Origin: Chitinophagaceae bacterium
GTDB lineage: Bacteria; Bacteroidota; Bacteroidia; Chitinophagales; Chitinophagaceae
NCBI GenBank assembly: GCA_947472635.1
Contig: CANJDY010000093.1
Coordinates: 1-9,009, forward strand
DNA: 9,009 bases
Direction: 5' to 3'
Under the pieces are notes generated by a model, which saw only the letters and a program-made list of their open reading frames with translations, was not told where the DNA came from and searched no databases. Each line of letters begins with the position of its first letter. The first letter of the stretch is position 1. Of the stretch, positions 1 through 6,634 are shown piece after piece. Made by a program: the position numbers and the translations under genes.

Positions 1-953
1 CTGGATTCGGTTGGTATGGTTTGGGCCGAACGGAACCGCTGTATCCATTTGTCCATATGTATTTTAAAGTCTGCTGCAGGTCTAAAAGCGTCAATACGCA
101 TTACACCAAAAAAATGACCAATTCCTTCACCAGGTAAATTTTCGGGCATAGGTATGTAGGCTGGGAAAGGCGGTACCCAGGGACCATAATTGGCACCGCT
201 TAAAATACCTGAAAAGATATCTACAATAGAGCCTAGCATAAAACCTTTATGGCTGCCATGTTCTTTATCTCCACCCAAGGGTAACAATGCTCCGCCGTTT
301 TTTACTTCATTTGCATTGGTGCTGGCGGCACCCTCTTTCGTTTGAACCCAGCCTTCTGGCGTGTCTTCATTTTTTCGTTGCAGCATTTCCAGTTTTCCAT
401 TGGCAGCGGTGGTGGTGGCAAAATCAGCCACAAAAGGAGGCTCAATGCCCGCAGGAATGGCTACCGCGATAGGATTGGTTCCCAGCAACCGTTCTGTTGA
501 AAAAGTGGGGGCTACCAATGCCGAGGCATTGGTCATAGCAATTCCAATCATATCATTGTCGAGTGCCATCATTGCATGGTAGCCTGCGATGCCAAAATGA
601 TTACTATTCTTGACACTTACCCAACCGGTCCCCACATTGCGGGCTTTGTCAATGGCTACTTGCATTGCTGCAGGGGCAACCACCAATCCCAACCCTTTAT
701 CACCGTCAATAACAGCGGTGGAAGGGGTTTCGTGAATTATTTGAATACAGGGATTCGTATTGATTCTGCCTACTTCCCAAAGCCTCACATAGCCGGTTAA
801 CCGGGCAATACCATGGCTATCGACACCCCTTAGATCGGCAGACAGTAGCACCTGGGTAGCAGTAGTTGCATCGGCTTCGCTGCAGCCTATTTGAAGGAAA
901 ATGTTTTTTGCAAAAAGGTAAAGTTGATGATAGGCATATACTTGTTCCTTCAT
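1..953 (-). CDS. Malate/L-lactate dehydrogenase-family NAD(P)H-dependent oxidoreductase (Ldh_2 family), C-terminus cut by window edge
   Basis: The gene starts at ATG 953 and is open to the left edge: 317 codons are visible of a family length near 350. The family (malate, L-lactate, ureidoglycolate and 2,3-diketogulonate dehydrogenases; not the classical Rossmann LDH) reduces or oxidises 2-hydroxy/2-oxo acids with NAD(P) in the cytosol. Visible family marks are DLRGVDSHGIARL at residues 40-52, with the His47 expected at the active site, NSNHFGIAGYH at 116-126 (His119, also conserved), GTNPIAVAIP at 158-167, DFATTTAANGKLE at 177-189 and the glycine-rich GGDKEHGSHKGFMLG stretch near 227-241. It lies 98 bases after the AMP nucleosidase gene on the same strand, too far for obvious coupling, and no clear promoter was found in that gap. 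The family is secure; the substrate cannot be told from sequence, since members with different substrates share all these motifs. No frameshift is seen. Confidence 0.9.
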   Translation of the reverse strand, partial: MKEQVYAYHQLYLFAKNIFLQIGCSEADATTATQVLLSADLRGVDSHGIARLTGYVRLWEVGRINTNPCIQIIHETPSTAVIDGDKGLGLVVAPAAMQVAIDKARNVGTGWVSVKNSNHFGIAGYHAMMALDNDMIGIAMTNASALVAPTFSTERLLGTNPIAVAIPAGIEPPFVADFATTTAANGKLEMLQRKNEDTPEGWVQTKEGAASTNANEVKNGGALLPLGGDKEHGSHKGFMLGSIVDIFSGILSGANYGPWVPPFPAYIPMPENLPGEGIGHFFGVMRIDAFRPAADFKIHMDKWIQRFRSAQTIPTES

Positions 954-1051
954 AATTGTGACTGGTGGATTTTTGGATGATTCAGCTTATCGTAATAAGT
1001 TGCCGGGCGATGCAAGTATGAATTTCCATTAATAAATATTGGGTAAAAAAA

Positions 1052-1822
1052 TTAAAATTGGAGATGCCTTACCGTTAGTCCGTTGTTGATGAGCTGCTTT
1101 AAGGAGTCGATGCCAATTTTCAGATGTCGTTCTACAAATTCGGAGGTGACTTTGATATCGCTGGCTTCCGTTTTAACTCCCTCTGGCACCATCGGACTAT
1201 CGCTCACTAGTAAGAGGGCGCCAGTAGAAATTTTGTTATAAAATCCAACCGAAAAAATAGTCGCTGTCTCCATGTCAATTGCGTATGCTCTTATGCGTTG
1301 AAGGTATTCCTTAAATACTTCGTCATGTTCCCATACCCGGCGGTTGGTAGTGTACACGGTGCCGGTCCAGTAATCACAGGCATGGTCGCGAATGGTGGTG
1401 GAAATTGCTTTTTGAAGCATAAATGAAGGCAAGGCAGGTACTTCTGGTGGGAAATAATCATTGCTAGTTCCCTCGCCTCTCAGTGCTGCGATGGGTAATA
1501 TTAAATCGCCGATAGTATTTCGTTTTTTTAAGCCACCGCATTTTCCCAAAAACAATACTGCTTTGGGTTCTATGGCAGTGAGCAAATCCATGATGGTGGC
1601 AGCACCGGGGCTTCCCATCCCAAAATTGATAATGGTTATATTGTCAGCAGTGGCACATTGCATCGGCCTGTCTGTGCCCACTACAGCTACTTTATTGATA
1701 TCTGCAAACATCTGTACGTAGTTTGAAAAATTGGTAAGTAAGATGTATTGTCCGAAATTTTCCAATTTTTCACCGGTGTACCGAGGTAGCCAGTTTTCAA
1801 CGATGCTTTCCTTTGTTTTCAT
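1052..1822 (-). CDS. amn: AMP nucleosidase, short Bacteroidota type
   Basis: The 256-residue protein is of the nucleoside phosphorylase/nucleosidase superfamily (PNP_UDP_1 fold). AMP nucleosidase hydrolyses AMP to adenine and ribose 5-phosphate in the cytosol, regulating the adenylate pool and feeding purine salvage. Seen in the sequence: INFGMGSPGAA (residues 65-75) and FLGKCGGLKKRNTIGDLILP (91-110), which form the phosphoribosyl-binding part; AIDMETATIF (181-190), the nucleoside-binding Met-Glu pair; and LVSDSPMVPEG (205-215), whose Asp208 sits where the family's catalytic Asp is expected. E. coli Amn is about 484 residues with an extra N-terminal domain; this form has only the catalytic domain, as is usual in Bacteroidota. 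It is divergent from the solo HsdR_N gene (139-base gap). The name rests on close resemblance to remembered Bacteroidota AMP nucleosidases; another nucleoside hydrolase or phosphorylase activity is the main alternative. Confidence 0.87.
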   Translation of the reverse strand: MKTKESIVENWLPRYTGEKLENFGQYILLTNFSNYVQMFADINKVAVVGTDRPMQCATADNITIINFGMGSPGAATIMDLLTAIEPKAVLFLGKCGGLKKRNTIGDLILPIAALRGEGTSNDYFPPEVPALPSFMLQKAISTTIRDHACDYWTGTVYTTNRRVWEHDEVFKEYLQRIRAYAIDMETATIFSVGFYNKISTGALLLVSDSPMVPEGVKTEASDIKVTSEFVERHLKIGIDSLKQLINNGLTVRHLQF

Positions 1823-1961
1823 TTTTAGTATAATTGGTTCAACAGTTAATTTGCCGTTCGGTATTAGTAATTCAATTATTTTCGTAATGAAATTGTTATT
1901 TGTAATAATATACGCATGCAGATAACTATTGTTAAAAGTACAAAATCTTTTCTGCTAGTCT

Positions 1962-2402
1962 ATGATTAAGATTGAATACCCAGCCTACCAACCAAAAATA
2001 AAGGACCAGTTGGGAAAAGAATTTATTTTTGACGAAATTAGAAAGCAATGGATTATGCTTACTCCGGAAGAATGGGTGCGGCAAAATTTTTTGCGATATT
2101 TGATTCAGGTTAAGCAATATCCCGCTTCCCTTATAGCAGTTGAAAAGGAAATCCAGTTGGGGGATCTTACCAAGCGGTTTGATATCGTGGTATATGATCA
2201 AAACACGTTGCCGTGGATGATCATTGAGTGTAAGGAAATGTCCGTTGCATTAAACGAGCAGGTGTTGAACCAAGCACTTCGGTACAATATTACCTTGAAT
2301 GTACCCTATATCGTAATTACCAATGGAACCCATTGTTTTGGATTTACAGGAAAAAGGGGCGCTCTGGTGGAACTAAGTGATTTGCCAGATTTTACTATTT
2401 GA
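1962..2402 (+). CDS. Solo HsdR_N-like PD-(D/E)xK nuclease-fold protein
   Basis: The 146-residue protein resembles the N-terminal endonuclease domain of type I restriction R subunits (HSDR_N_2) but has no helicase motor, and no HsdM or HsdS gene lies nearby. The nuclease core is readable: an acidic residue in the first helix/strand (AVEKEIQLG, Glu61 or Glu63), then RFDIVVYD with Asp74, then WMIIECKE with Glu89 and Lys91 (the ExK pair), then QALRYN with Gln104 and Tyr108 (a QxxxY-like motif). All residues needed for metal-dependent DNA cleavage therefore appear present. The N-terminal stretch (EEWVRQNFLRYLI, 37-49) is also typical of this family. Such solo proteins are widespread in Bacteroidota and usually annotated only by domain; their role is unknown to me. 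The gene is divergent from amn and convergent with frr, with 16 bases between the stop codons. No clear promoter was found upstream. The fold is well supported; the function is open. Confidence 0.85.
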   Translation: MIKIEYPAYQPKIKDQLGKEFIFDEIRKQWIMLTPEEWVRQNFLRYLIQVKQYPASLIAVEKEIQLGDLTKRFDIVVYDQNTLPWMIIECKEMSVALNEQVLNQALRYNITLNVPYIVITNGTHCFGFTGKRGALVELSDLPDFTI

Positions 2403-2418
2403 GGACTGATTTTTTCAA

Positions 2419-2985
2419 TTAAATCACCATGATTTCTTTTTCCTTTGCCTCCAAATGTTTCTCTACCAGTAAGGTAAATCGGTTGGTAAATTCCTGAATT
2501 TCTGCCTCCCCTTCTTTGGCTGCATCCTCACTTATTACAGCATCTTTTTGTAATTTTTTTACCTGCTCAATCGCCTCCCTTCGTATATTGCGAATGGATA
2601 CTTTGCCCTGTTCTCCCTCGCCATTGCATCTTTTCACTAATTCCTTTCTGCGTTCTTCGGTAAGTGGAGGAAGATAAAGCCTGATGAAATTGCCATCATT
2701 TTGCGGGTTGATGCCAATATTGCTGGCAATGATTGCCCTTTCAATAGGCTGAAGCATCTTCTTTTCCCAGGGCTGTACTGAAATTGTTCGGGCATCCAGT
2801 ACTGATATATTGGCTATCTGGGATAGCGGGGTGGGTGAGCCGTAGTAGTCTGCAACAATGCCATCTAGCATATTCGGATTTGCTTTGCCCGCTCTTATTT
2901 TTACCAGTTCGGCCTCCAGGTGGTTGATTGCCTTTTTCATTAAAGATTCCGTATCCTGTTTAATCAATTCCAATTCTTCTGACAT
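2419..2985 (-). CDS. frr: Ribosome recycling factor
   Basis: The 188-residue protein is close to the 185 residues of E. coli RRF. With EF-G it splits the post-termination ribosome so that subunits, mRNA and tRNA can be reused; it acts in the cytosol and is normally essential. Characteristic segments are KIRAGKANPNMLDGI (residues 29-43), YYGSPTPLSQIANI (47-60), the QPWEKKMLQPIERAI block (71-85), PPLTEERRKELVK (106-118) and KVSIRNIRREA (128-138), the last forming the basic face of the long three-helix bundle. In many bacteria frr follows pyrH; here the upstream neighbour is the WecA-like gene, 111 bases away, and frr has its own promoter-like site at 3008-3040. Its end faces the solo HsdR_N gene with only 16 bases between, so the two transcripts probably overlap at their 3' ends. 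The assignment is secure. Confidence 0.97.
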   Translation of the reverse strand: MSEELELIKQDTESLMKKAINHLEAELVKIRAGKANPNMLDGIVADYYGSPTPLSQIANISVLDARTISVQPWEKKMLQPIERAIIASNIGINPQNDGNFIRLYLPPLTEERRKELVKRCNGEGEQGKVSIRNIRREAIEQVKKLQKDAVISEDAAKEGEAEIQEFTNRFTLLVEKHLEAKEKEIMVI

Positions 2986-3007
2986 AGTAAAGAAAATTAA
3001 GTAAGTG

Positions 3008-3040
3008 CAAAACTAAAGAAAAGAATATTAGACGGGCAAA
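3008..3040 (-). promoter_or_regulatory. Bacteroidota-type promoter of frr
   Basis: On the minus strand, TTTG (3040 to 3037) is followed after 21 bases by TAGTTTTG (3015 to 3008), a full match to the Bacteroidota -7 element TAnnTTTG with its -33 TTTG. The start of transcription would fall near 3001, giving a leader of about 15 bases before the frr ATG at 2985. The motif is seen directly; its use is inferred. Confidence 0.65.
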
Positions 3041-3096
3041 TAATCGCTTATTTATTGGTAAAGTAACTGGATAATCTTTTATAGTAAAAATGGAAA

Positions 3097-4221
3097 CTAG
3101 TTTATTTTAACAGTTTTGGGTGCAAGTAAATTGGAAGGAAAAGAAGGTAGTAAATTTCTTTTGTTCTGTAAATCCTTGCTTGTTTGCGACAGCAGGATGC
3201 TTCTTTTATGATGAACTAGGCCCATTAATGCAAAGGCGATCGTCATCACAATGCCAATTAAGATAGTGGTGCTCAAATTTCGCAGCAAAAAAACCAAACT
3301 AATAAATCCTACATTGACAAGTACGCAAATCAAGGTAACCTTGCGGTGGCTAAATCCAAGGTCAAGTAAAAAATGATGAATATGGGTTCTGTCCGGACTG
3401 AAGGGTGATCGTTTGTTGAGAATACGTAACCCAAAAACTCGAATGGTGTCAAAAATGGGGATGATCAATATGCCAATAGCCAATGCAGGGGCTGATGCTA
3501 ATGGTAATGCGCCATCTTTATTGCTTTCAAAGGCGATGAATTTTACTGCCATTATTGCATTGACCACGCCAATCAATAAGGACCCAGTATCGCCCATAAA
3601 TATGCTGGCAGGTGAAAAGTTGAAAAATAAAAAGGCAAGCAAACTACCGGCCAATGAAAAACCCATAATTGCGTAGAATGGCTGGCCAGTCAATAAAAAG
3701 TAAGCTCCAAAAAATAAGGAGGTCAATAGTCCAATCGATCCCACTAGCCCATCCACTCCATCAATCAGGTTGAAGGAATTGATTAGGAATACGATGGTAA
3801 GTAAAGTGAAGGGAATGGAGGCCACAGGAGGTAGTTGAAAAACCCCCATAAAGCCAAACAAGTGGGTGATTTGTAGGCCACCATATTGAACTAGGATGCC
3901 TGCTGCCAGGAATTGCCCGATTAATTTTTTTGCGGGCGAAATAATCAAGATGTCATCTTTGATTCCTAAAAAGAAAAGTAGGATTGCGGCAGCTACAAAA
4001 TATTGTAATTCACCGCTGCTGTTGGATGCCATTAAAAGCAGCGACAATATAAAGCCTGCAAAAACCCCCAAACCGCCTAAAGTGGGAATAACTGTTTTGT
4101 GTATCTTCCGGTCATCTGGCTCATCGAATAATTTTTTCTCTTTGGCAACTTGTATAATGGAAGGAATGGCCAATAAGGTCACGAAAAAGGCAAGGACTCC
4201 GCTTAAAAAAATAGTAAACAT
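3097..4221 (-). CDS. Polyprenyl-phosphate sugar-1-phosphate transferase of the WecA/MraY/TagO family
   Basis: This 374-residue integral membrane protein would transfer a UDP-linked amino-sugar 1-phosphate, probably GlcNAc-1-P, to undecaprenyl phosphate at the inner face of the inner membrane, the first step in making a surface polysaccharide or O-antigen. Visible hallmarks are DEPDDRKIHKTVIPTLGG (residues 33-50), the Asp pair in GIKDD (86-90), NLIDGVDGL (151-159), FMGDTGSL (208-215) and the PDRTHIHHFLLDLGFSHRK loop (276-294), whose HIHH is typical of WecA/TagO rather than MraY. About ten hydrophobic segments lie between these loops, and a polar tail begins near residue 338. No glycosyltransferase or polysaccharide genes adjoin it, so the glycan it serves is unknown. 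It lies upstream of frr on the same strand and is divergent from the transketolase gene. MraY itself is less likely because the gene is outside any mur/dcw cluster and carries the HIHH loop. Confidence 0.9.
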   Translation of the reverse strand: MFTIFLSGVLAFFVTLLAIPSIIQVAKEKKLFDEPDDRKIHKTVIPTLGGLGVFAGFILSLLLMASNSSGELQYFVAAAILLFFLGIKDDILIISPAKKLIGQFLAAGILVQYGGLQITHLFGFMGVFQLPPVASIPFTLLTIVFLINSFNLIDGVDGLVGSIGLLTSLFFGAYFLLTGQPFYAIMGFSLAGSLLAFLFFNFSPASIFMGDTGSLLIGVVNAIMAVKFIAFESNKDGALPLASAPALAIGILIIPIFDTIRVFGLRILNKRSPFSPDRTHIHHFLLDLGFSHRKVTLICVLVNVGFISLVFLLRNLSTTILIGIVMTIAFALMGLVHHKRSILLSQTSKDLQNKRNLLPSFPSNLLAPKTVKIN

Positions 4222-4387
4222 GCGTAGGGGTGTTCAAAATGGTTCTAGAAATAAATTCGGTAAGAATAAGTAATCAAGGCAAGTACTTAAAACATATACA
4301 ATATAATTAAAATGTGTTGTATGTAAAAGCAAATGGAGTAAAAGTTTCCTTTTTATATTAATTAAATTATTTATTTGTTGGCAATCT

Positions 4388-4399
4388 ACCCTTACGGGT
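4388..4399 (+). repeat. Small GC-rich hairpin, ACCC-TTAC-GGGT, followed by TGTTT
   Basis: A four-base-pair stem with a four-base loop stands out in otherwise A+T-rich spacer, about 44 bases upstream of the transketolase -33 element. The surrounding string, CTACCC...ACGGG.TGTTT (4386-4404), resembles the hairpin at 6635-6647. A stem this short is not strong alone; the resemblance is what makes it worth noting. Confidence 0.35.
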
Positions 4400-4442
4400 T
4401 GTTTCAGTTTTTGAAAAAATAATTGCTAGGTTATAATTTTAC

Positions 4443-4473
4443 TTTGCTTTTGTAGGTATTTGAAGTAGGTTTG
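4443..4473 (+). promoter_or_regulatory. Bacteroidota-type promoter of the transketolase N-subunit gene
   Basis: TTTG at 4443-4446 is followed after 19 bases by TAGGTTTG at 4466-4473, an exact match to the Bacteroidota housekeeping consensus (TTTG, about 19-21 bases, TAnnTTTG). Transcription would begin near 4480. That leaves a short A-rich leader (taaacaaaaaaa) before the ATG at 4493 with no Shine-Dalgarno site, as is common in this phylum. Confidence 0.75.
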
Positions 4474-4492
4474 CATCGCATAAACAAAAAAA

Positions 4493-5329
4493 ATGAGTGA
4501 TTTAAAAGGAATAGCAAGTCAGGTACGCAGAGATATCGTGCGGATGGTACATGGAGTTCAGAGCGGTCATCCCGGCGGGTCGTTGGGATGTACAGATTAT
4601 GTAACTGCTTTGTATTTTGACATCATGAAACATAATCCCCAGTTTGATATGAATGGGGCAGGGGAAGATCTTTTTTTTCTCAGTAATGGACACGTTTCAC
4701 CTCTTTTTTATAGTGTATTGGCACGTAGCGGTTATTTTCCTGTATCAGAATTATCCAGCTTTCGTAAGCTGAATAGCCGCCTTCAAGGGCATCCTACTAC
4801 TCATGAGCATTTACCAGGTGTAAGAGTGGCAAGTGGTTCACTAGGTCAGGGAATGAGTGTAGCACTTGGCGCAGCGATGTCAAAAAAACTCAATAAGGAT
4901 GCGGGAATTATTTATTCTCTACACGGAGATGGGGAATTGAATGAAGGACAAAACTGGGAAGCAATTTTATTTGCCGCGCATAAAAAAGTGGACAATCTTA
5001 TCGCAGCCATTGATTGGAATGGGCAGCAAATTGATGGCCCTACGAGTATGGTAATGAATCTGGGAGACCTCGCTTCAAAATTTGAGGCTTTTGGTTGGAC
5101 GGTATTAACCATCGAAAAGGGAAATGACATGGACGAAATAGTGGCGGGGCTTCATCTCGCTAAAACATATATTGGAAAAGGGAAGCCGATTGTAATTTTG
5201 ATGAAAACGGAAATGGGTAAGGGCGTTGATTTTATGGAAGGTAGTCACGCCTGGCACGGAATAGCTCCCAATGATGAGCAGTTGCAAATTGCACTTGCCC
5301 AATTACCGGAAACCATGGGAGACTATTAA
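4493..5329 (+). CDS. Transketolase, N-terminal (thiamine diphosphate-binding) subunit of a split enzyme
   Basis: The 278-residue protein covers only the first domain of transketolase; full-length enzymes are about 620-680 residues. Transketolase moves two-carbon ketol units between sugar phosphates in the non-oxidative pentose phosphate pathway. Visible motifs are QSGHPGGSLG (residues 23-32, with His26), FLSNGHVSP (62-70, His67), VASGSLGQGMSVALGAA (112-128), the cofactor and metal motif GDGELNEGQNWEA (145-157) running to DWNGQQIDGP (174-183, Asn177), and MEGSHAWHG (248-256). The protein ends cleanly at a stop after LPETMGDY, so it is a natural N-half, not a truncation. The C-terminal (pyrimidine-binding and C) half, usually the next gene in split systems, is absent: the next gene is convergent. 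The gene looks monocistronic, with a promoter at 4443-4473 and a terminator at 5354-5383. Split transketolase-like pairs can also act on other sugars, so the physiological substrate is inferred. Confidence 0.92.
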   Translation: MSDLKGIASQVRRDIVRMVHGVQSGHPGGSLGCTDYVTALYFDIMKHNPQFDMNGAGEDLFFLSNGHVSPLFYSVLARSGYFPVSELSSFRKLNSRLQGHPTTHEHLPGVRVASGSLGQGMSVALGAAMSKKLNKDAGIIYSLHGDGELNEGQNWEAILFAAHKKVDNLIAAIDWNGQQIDGPTSMVMNLGDLASKFEAFGWTVLTIEKGNDMDEIVAGLHLAKTYIGKGKPIVILMKTEMGKGVDFMEGSHAWHGIAPNDEQLQIALAQLPETMGDY

Positions 5330-5353
5330 GGGAAAAAAGTAGGGTATATTATT

Positions 5354-5383
5354 AAAAACGCTTTCTAATTAGAAAGCGTTTTT
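5354..5383. terminator. Bidirectional intrinsic terminator (perfect 30-base palindrome)
   Basis: AAAAACGCTTTCTAA (5354-5368) is followed directly by its exact reverse complement (5369-5383). It folds as a 13-base-pair stem with an AATT loop, an ACGCTTTCT core and flanking A and T runs that give a U-tract in either direction. It sits 24 bases after the transketolase stop and 20 bases beyond the permease stop on the other strand, so it can end both convergent transcripts. Confidence 0.9.
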
Positions 5384-5403
5384 ATTTGGGAATATATCGT
5401 TCG

Positions 5404-6627
5404 CTATCGTAATTCAATCAATTGGCTGGCTGCTTTTCGAGCGGGAAACCAAGAAGCTAAAAACGAGATCAGAGTTATTGTGGACAATACTAGTATAAAA
5501 TCTGAAGGCTGTAGTTTTACAGGAAAATAATCAATTAAAAAAGAGCCTCCTTGCAATTTGAACAGGTGAAATTTTATCTGTAGAAGGCAAACTAGTAATG
5601 CCATTCCTATTCCAGTGATAGCGCCAATAGCTGCCAGTAGCAATCCCTCCCCTAAGAATATTTTTAATATCATGCTGTTATCGGCACCCATACTTTGGAG
5701 TACGCTGATGTCTTTTTGTTTTTCTAGTACTAGCATAGTTAAGGCGCTGATCATATTAAAGGCAGCAATGAATAGAATCAGTGTAAGCACTGCATAGATG
5801 GCCCATTTTTCAAGCTTCATCGTATTGTATAAGCTAGTATTTTGTTCGTACTTTGATTGCACCCTAAAGCTGCTGCCTAGCATTACTGAAAGTTGCTGTT
5901 GTACTTTTAGTAAATTGGAAGGGTCGGTCAGTTTTATTTCTGCAGCACTGTATTCATTCTGTGCAAACCCCATTTGGTGCTTCACAAAGTCTATATTGGT
6001 GATAGCATATTTGTTGTCAAAATCCTGTTGTATGGCAAAAACACCGGTCGCTTTTATATTGCCTTCACTCAGTGATTGAAGTGGGTCGGTTGCCGAAATT
6101 GCCCCTTTTTTTGGTAAAATAACTGTTACTATAGAAGGGGCTGCAGCATTGTTTATATTTACCCCTGCAGCATTTTGTATGCCAGCACCCAAAATCAATC
6201 CTGGATCATTTGCATCACCGGTATTAAATTTTCCCTCAACAGTTTTTTCTGCCACACCACTTACCTGTCGGTAATTTTCGTCTACCCCTTTTAGGTATAC
6301 GATCGTTTGAAGGTCATCATTTTGCAGCAAAGCTTTTTCTTCTGCAATCAATGAAACTGCTTGAATACCCGGCGTTTTTTTTAGTAGCTGAATTTGAGAA
6401 CTCGTCAGGATGAATGTCTTGCCCTTTTGAGGGATAATTTTCACATCGGTGTAAAAAGAGGAATAGAGTGATTTCACCAATCCTTCAAAACCATTGAAAA
6501 CACTCAAAACAAGTATCTGGCAGGCAGTTGCAAAAGCGATTACACCTACCGTTACCCAAGCAATCCAATTAATGGCATTGGCGCTTTTTTTTGCTTTAAA
6601 ATATCTCCAGGCAAAGGTTAGGTACAT
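5404..6627 (-). CDS. FtsX-like ABC transporter permease, LolC/LolE type
   Basis: The 407-residue protein has the layout of the lipoprotein-releasing LolC/E family: a short cytoplasmic start, a first membrane segment (about residues 21-44), a large periplasmic MacB-like domain (about 45-270), then three hydrophobic regions (about 274-301, 321-351 and 376-394). Family marks are LSVFNGFEGLV (41-51), VLEKQKDISVLQSMGAD (300-316, the coupling stretch facing the ATPase) and the C-terminal SWFPARKAASQLIELR. E. coli LolCDE extracts lipoproteins from the inner membrane for passage to LolA; the same job is plausible here but not shown. No LolD-type ATPase gene is present in the window. The gene follows rbfA by 46 bases on the same strand and probably shares its transcript, an order I recall as common in Bacteroidota. 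A small hairpin (6635-6647) lies just before its start. The end is set by the terminator at 5354-5383. Confidence 0.88.
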   Translation of the reverse strand: MYLTFAWRYFKAKKSANAINWIAWVTVGVIAFATACQILVLSVFNGFEGLVKSLYSSFYTDVKIIPQKGKTFILTSSQIQLLKKTPGIQAVSLIAEEKALLQNDDLQTIVYLKGVDENYRQVSGVAEKTVEGKFNTGDANDPGLILGAGIQNAAGVNINNAAAPSIVTVILPKKGAISATDPLQSLSEGNIKATGVFAIQQDFDNKYAITNIDFVKHQMGFAQNEYSAAEIKLTDPSNLLKVQQQLSVMLGSSFRVQSKYEQNTSLYNTMKLEKWAIYAVLTLILFIAAFNMISALTMLVLEKQKDISVLQSMGADNSMILKIFLGEGLLLAAIGAITGIGMALLVCLLQIKFHLFKLQGGSFLIDYFPVKLQPSDFILVLSTITLISFLASWFPARKAASQLIELR

Positions 6628-6634
6628 ATCCTAT

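Larger units (their letters stand above)
4222..4492. other. Divergent intergenic region between the WecA-like and transketolase genes
   Basis: This 271-base A+T-rich gap holds the well-formed transketolase promoter (4443-4473) and a small hairpin (4388-4399). For the WecA-like gene only an imperfect -7 candidate was found, TATGTTTT on the minus strand (4296 to 4289), with no convincing -33 element. I see no open frame here that looks like a gene. Confidence 0.6.

Noticed and set aside
287..800. Three plus-strand open frames within the dehydrogenase region
   Set aside because: They overlap each other and lie antisense to a continuous, motif-rich dehydrogenase frame running from 953 to the left edge.
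986..999. CTTAT-CGTA-ATAAG inverted repeat between amn and the dehydrogenase gene
   Set aside because: The five-base-pair A/T-rich stem has no T-run and no partner element; it is of the kind expected by chance.
1823..1961. Possible promoters for amn and the solo HsdR_N gene in their shared spacer
   Set aside because: I searched both strands for TAnnTTTG and found no full match; the A+T-rich partial repeats there are too weak to call.
1962..2402. Remnant of a type I restriction operon or defence island
   Set aside because: No methylase, specificity, helicase or mobile-element sequence is found on either side, and the neighbours are all housekeeping genes.
3896..4273. Plus-strand open frame of 125 residues opposite the WecA-like gene
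   Set aside because: It is antisense to conserved membrane-enzyme motifs, is lysine- and proline-rich in a way typical of reversed hydrophobic coding sequence, and has no promoter or family resemblance.
4289..4296. TATGTTTT on the minus strand as a promoter for the WecA-like gene
   Set aside because: It misses the final G of the -7 consensus, and no -33 element lies at the right distance; kept only as a remark in the intergenic entry.
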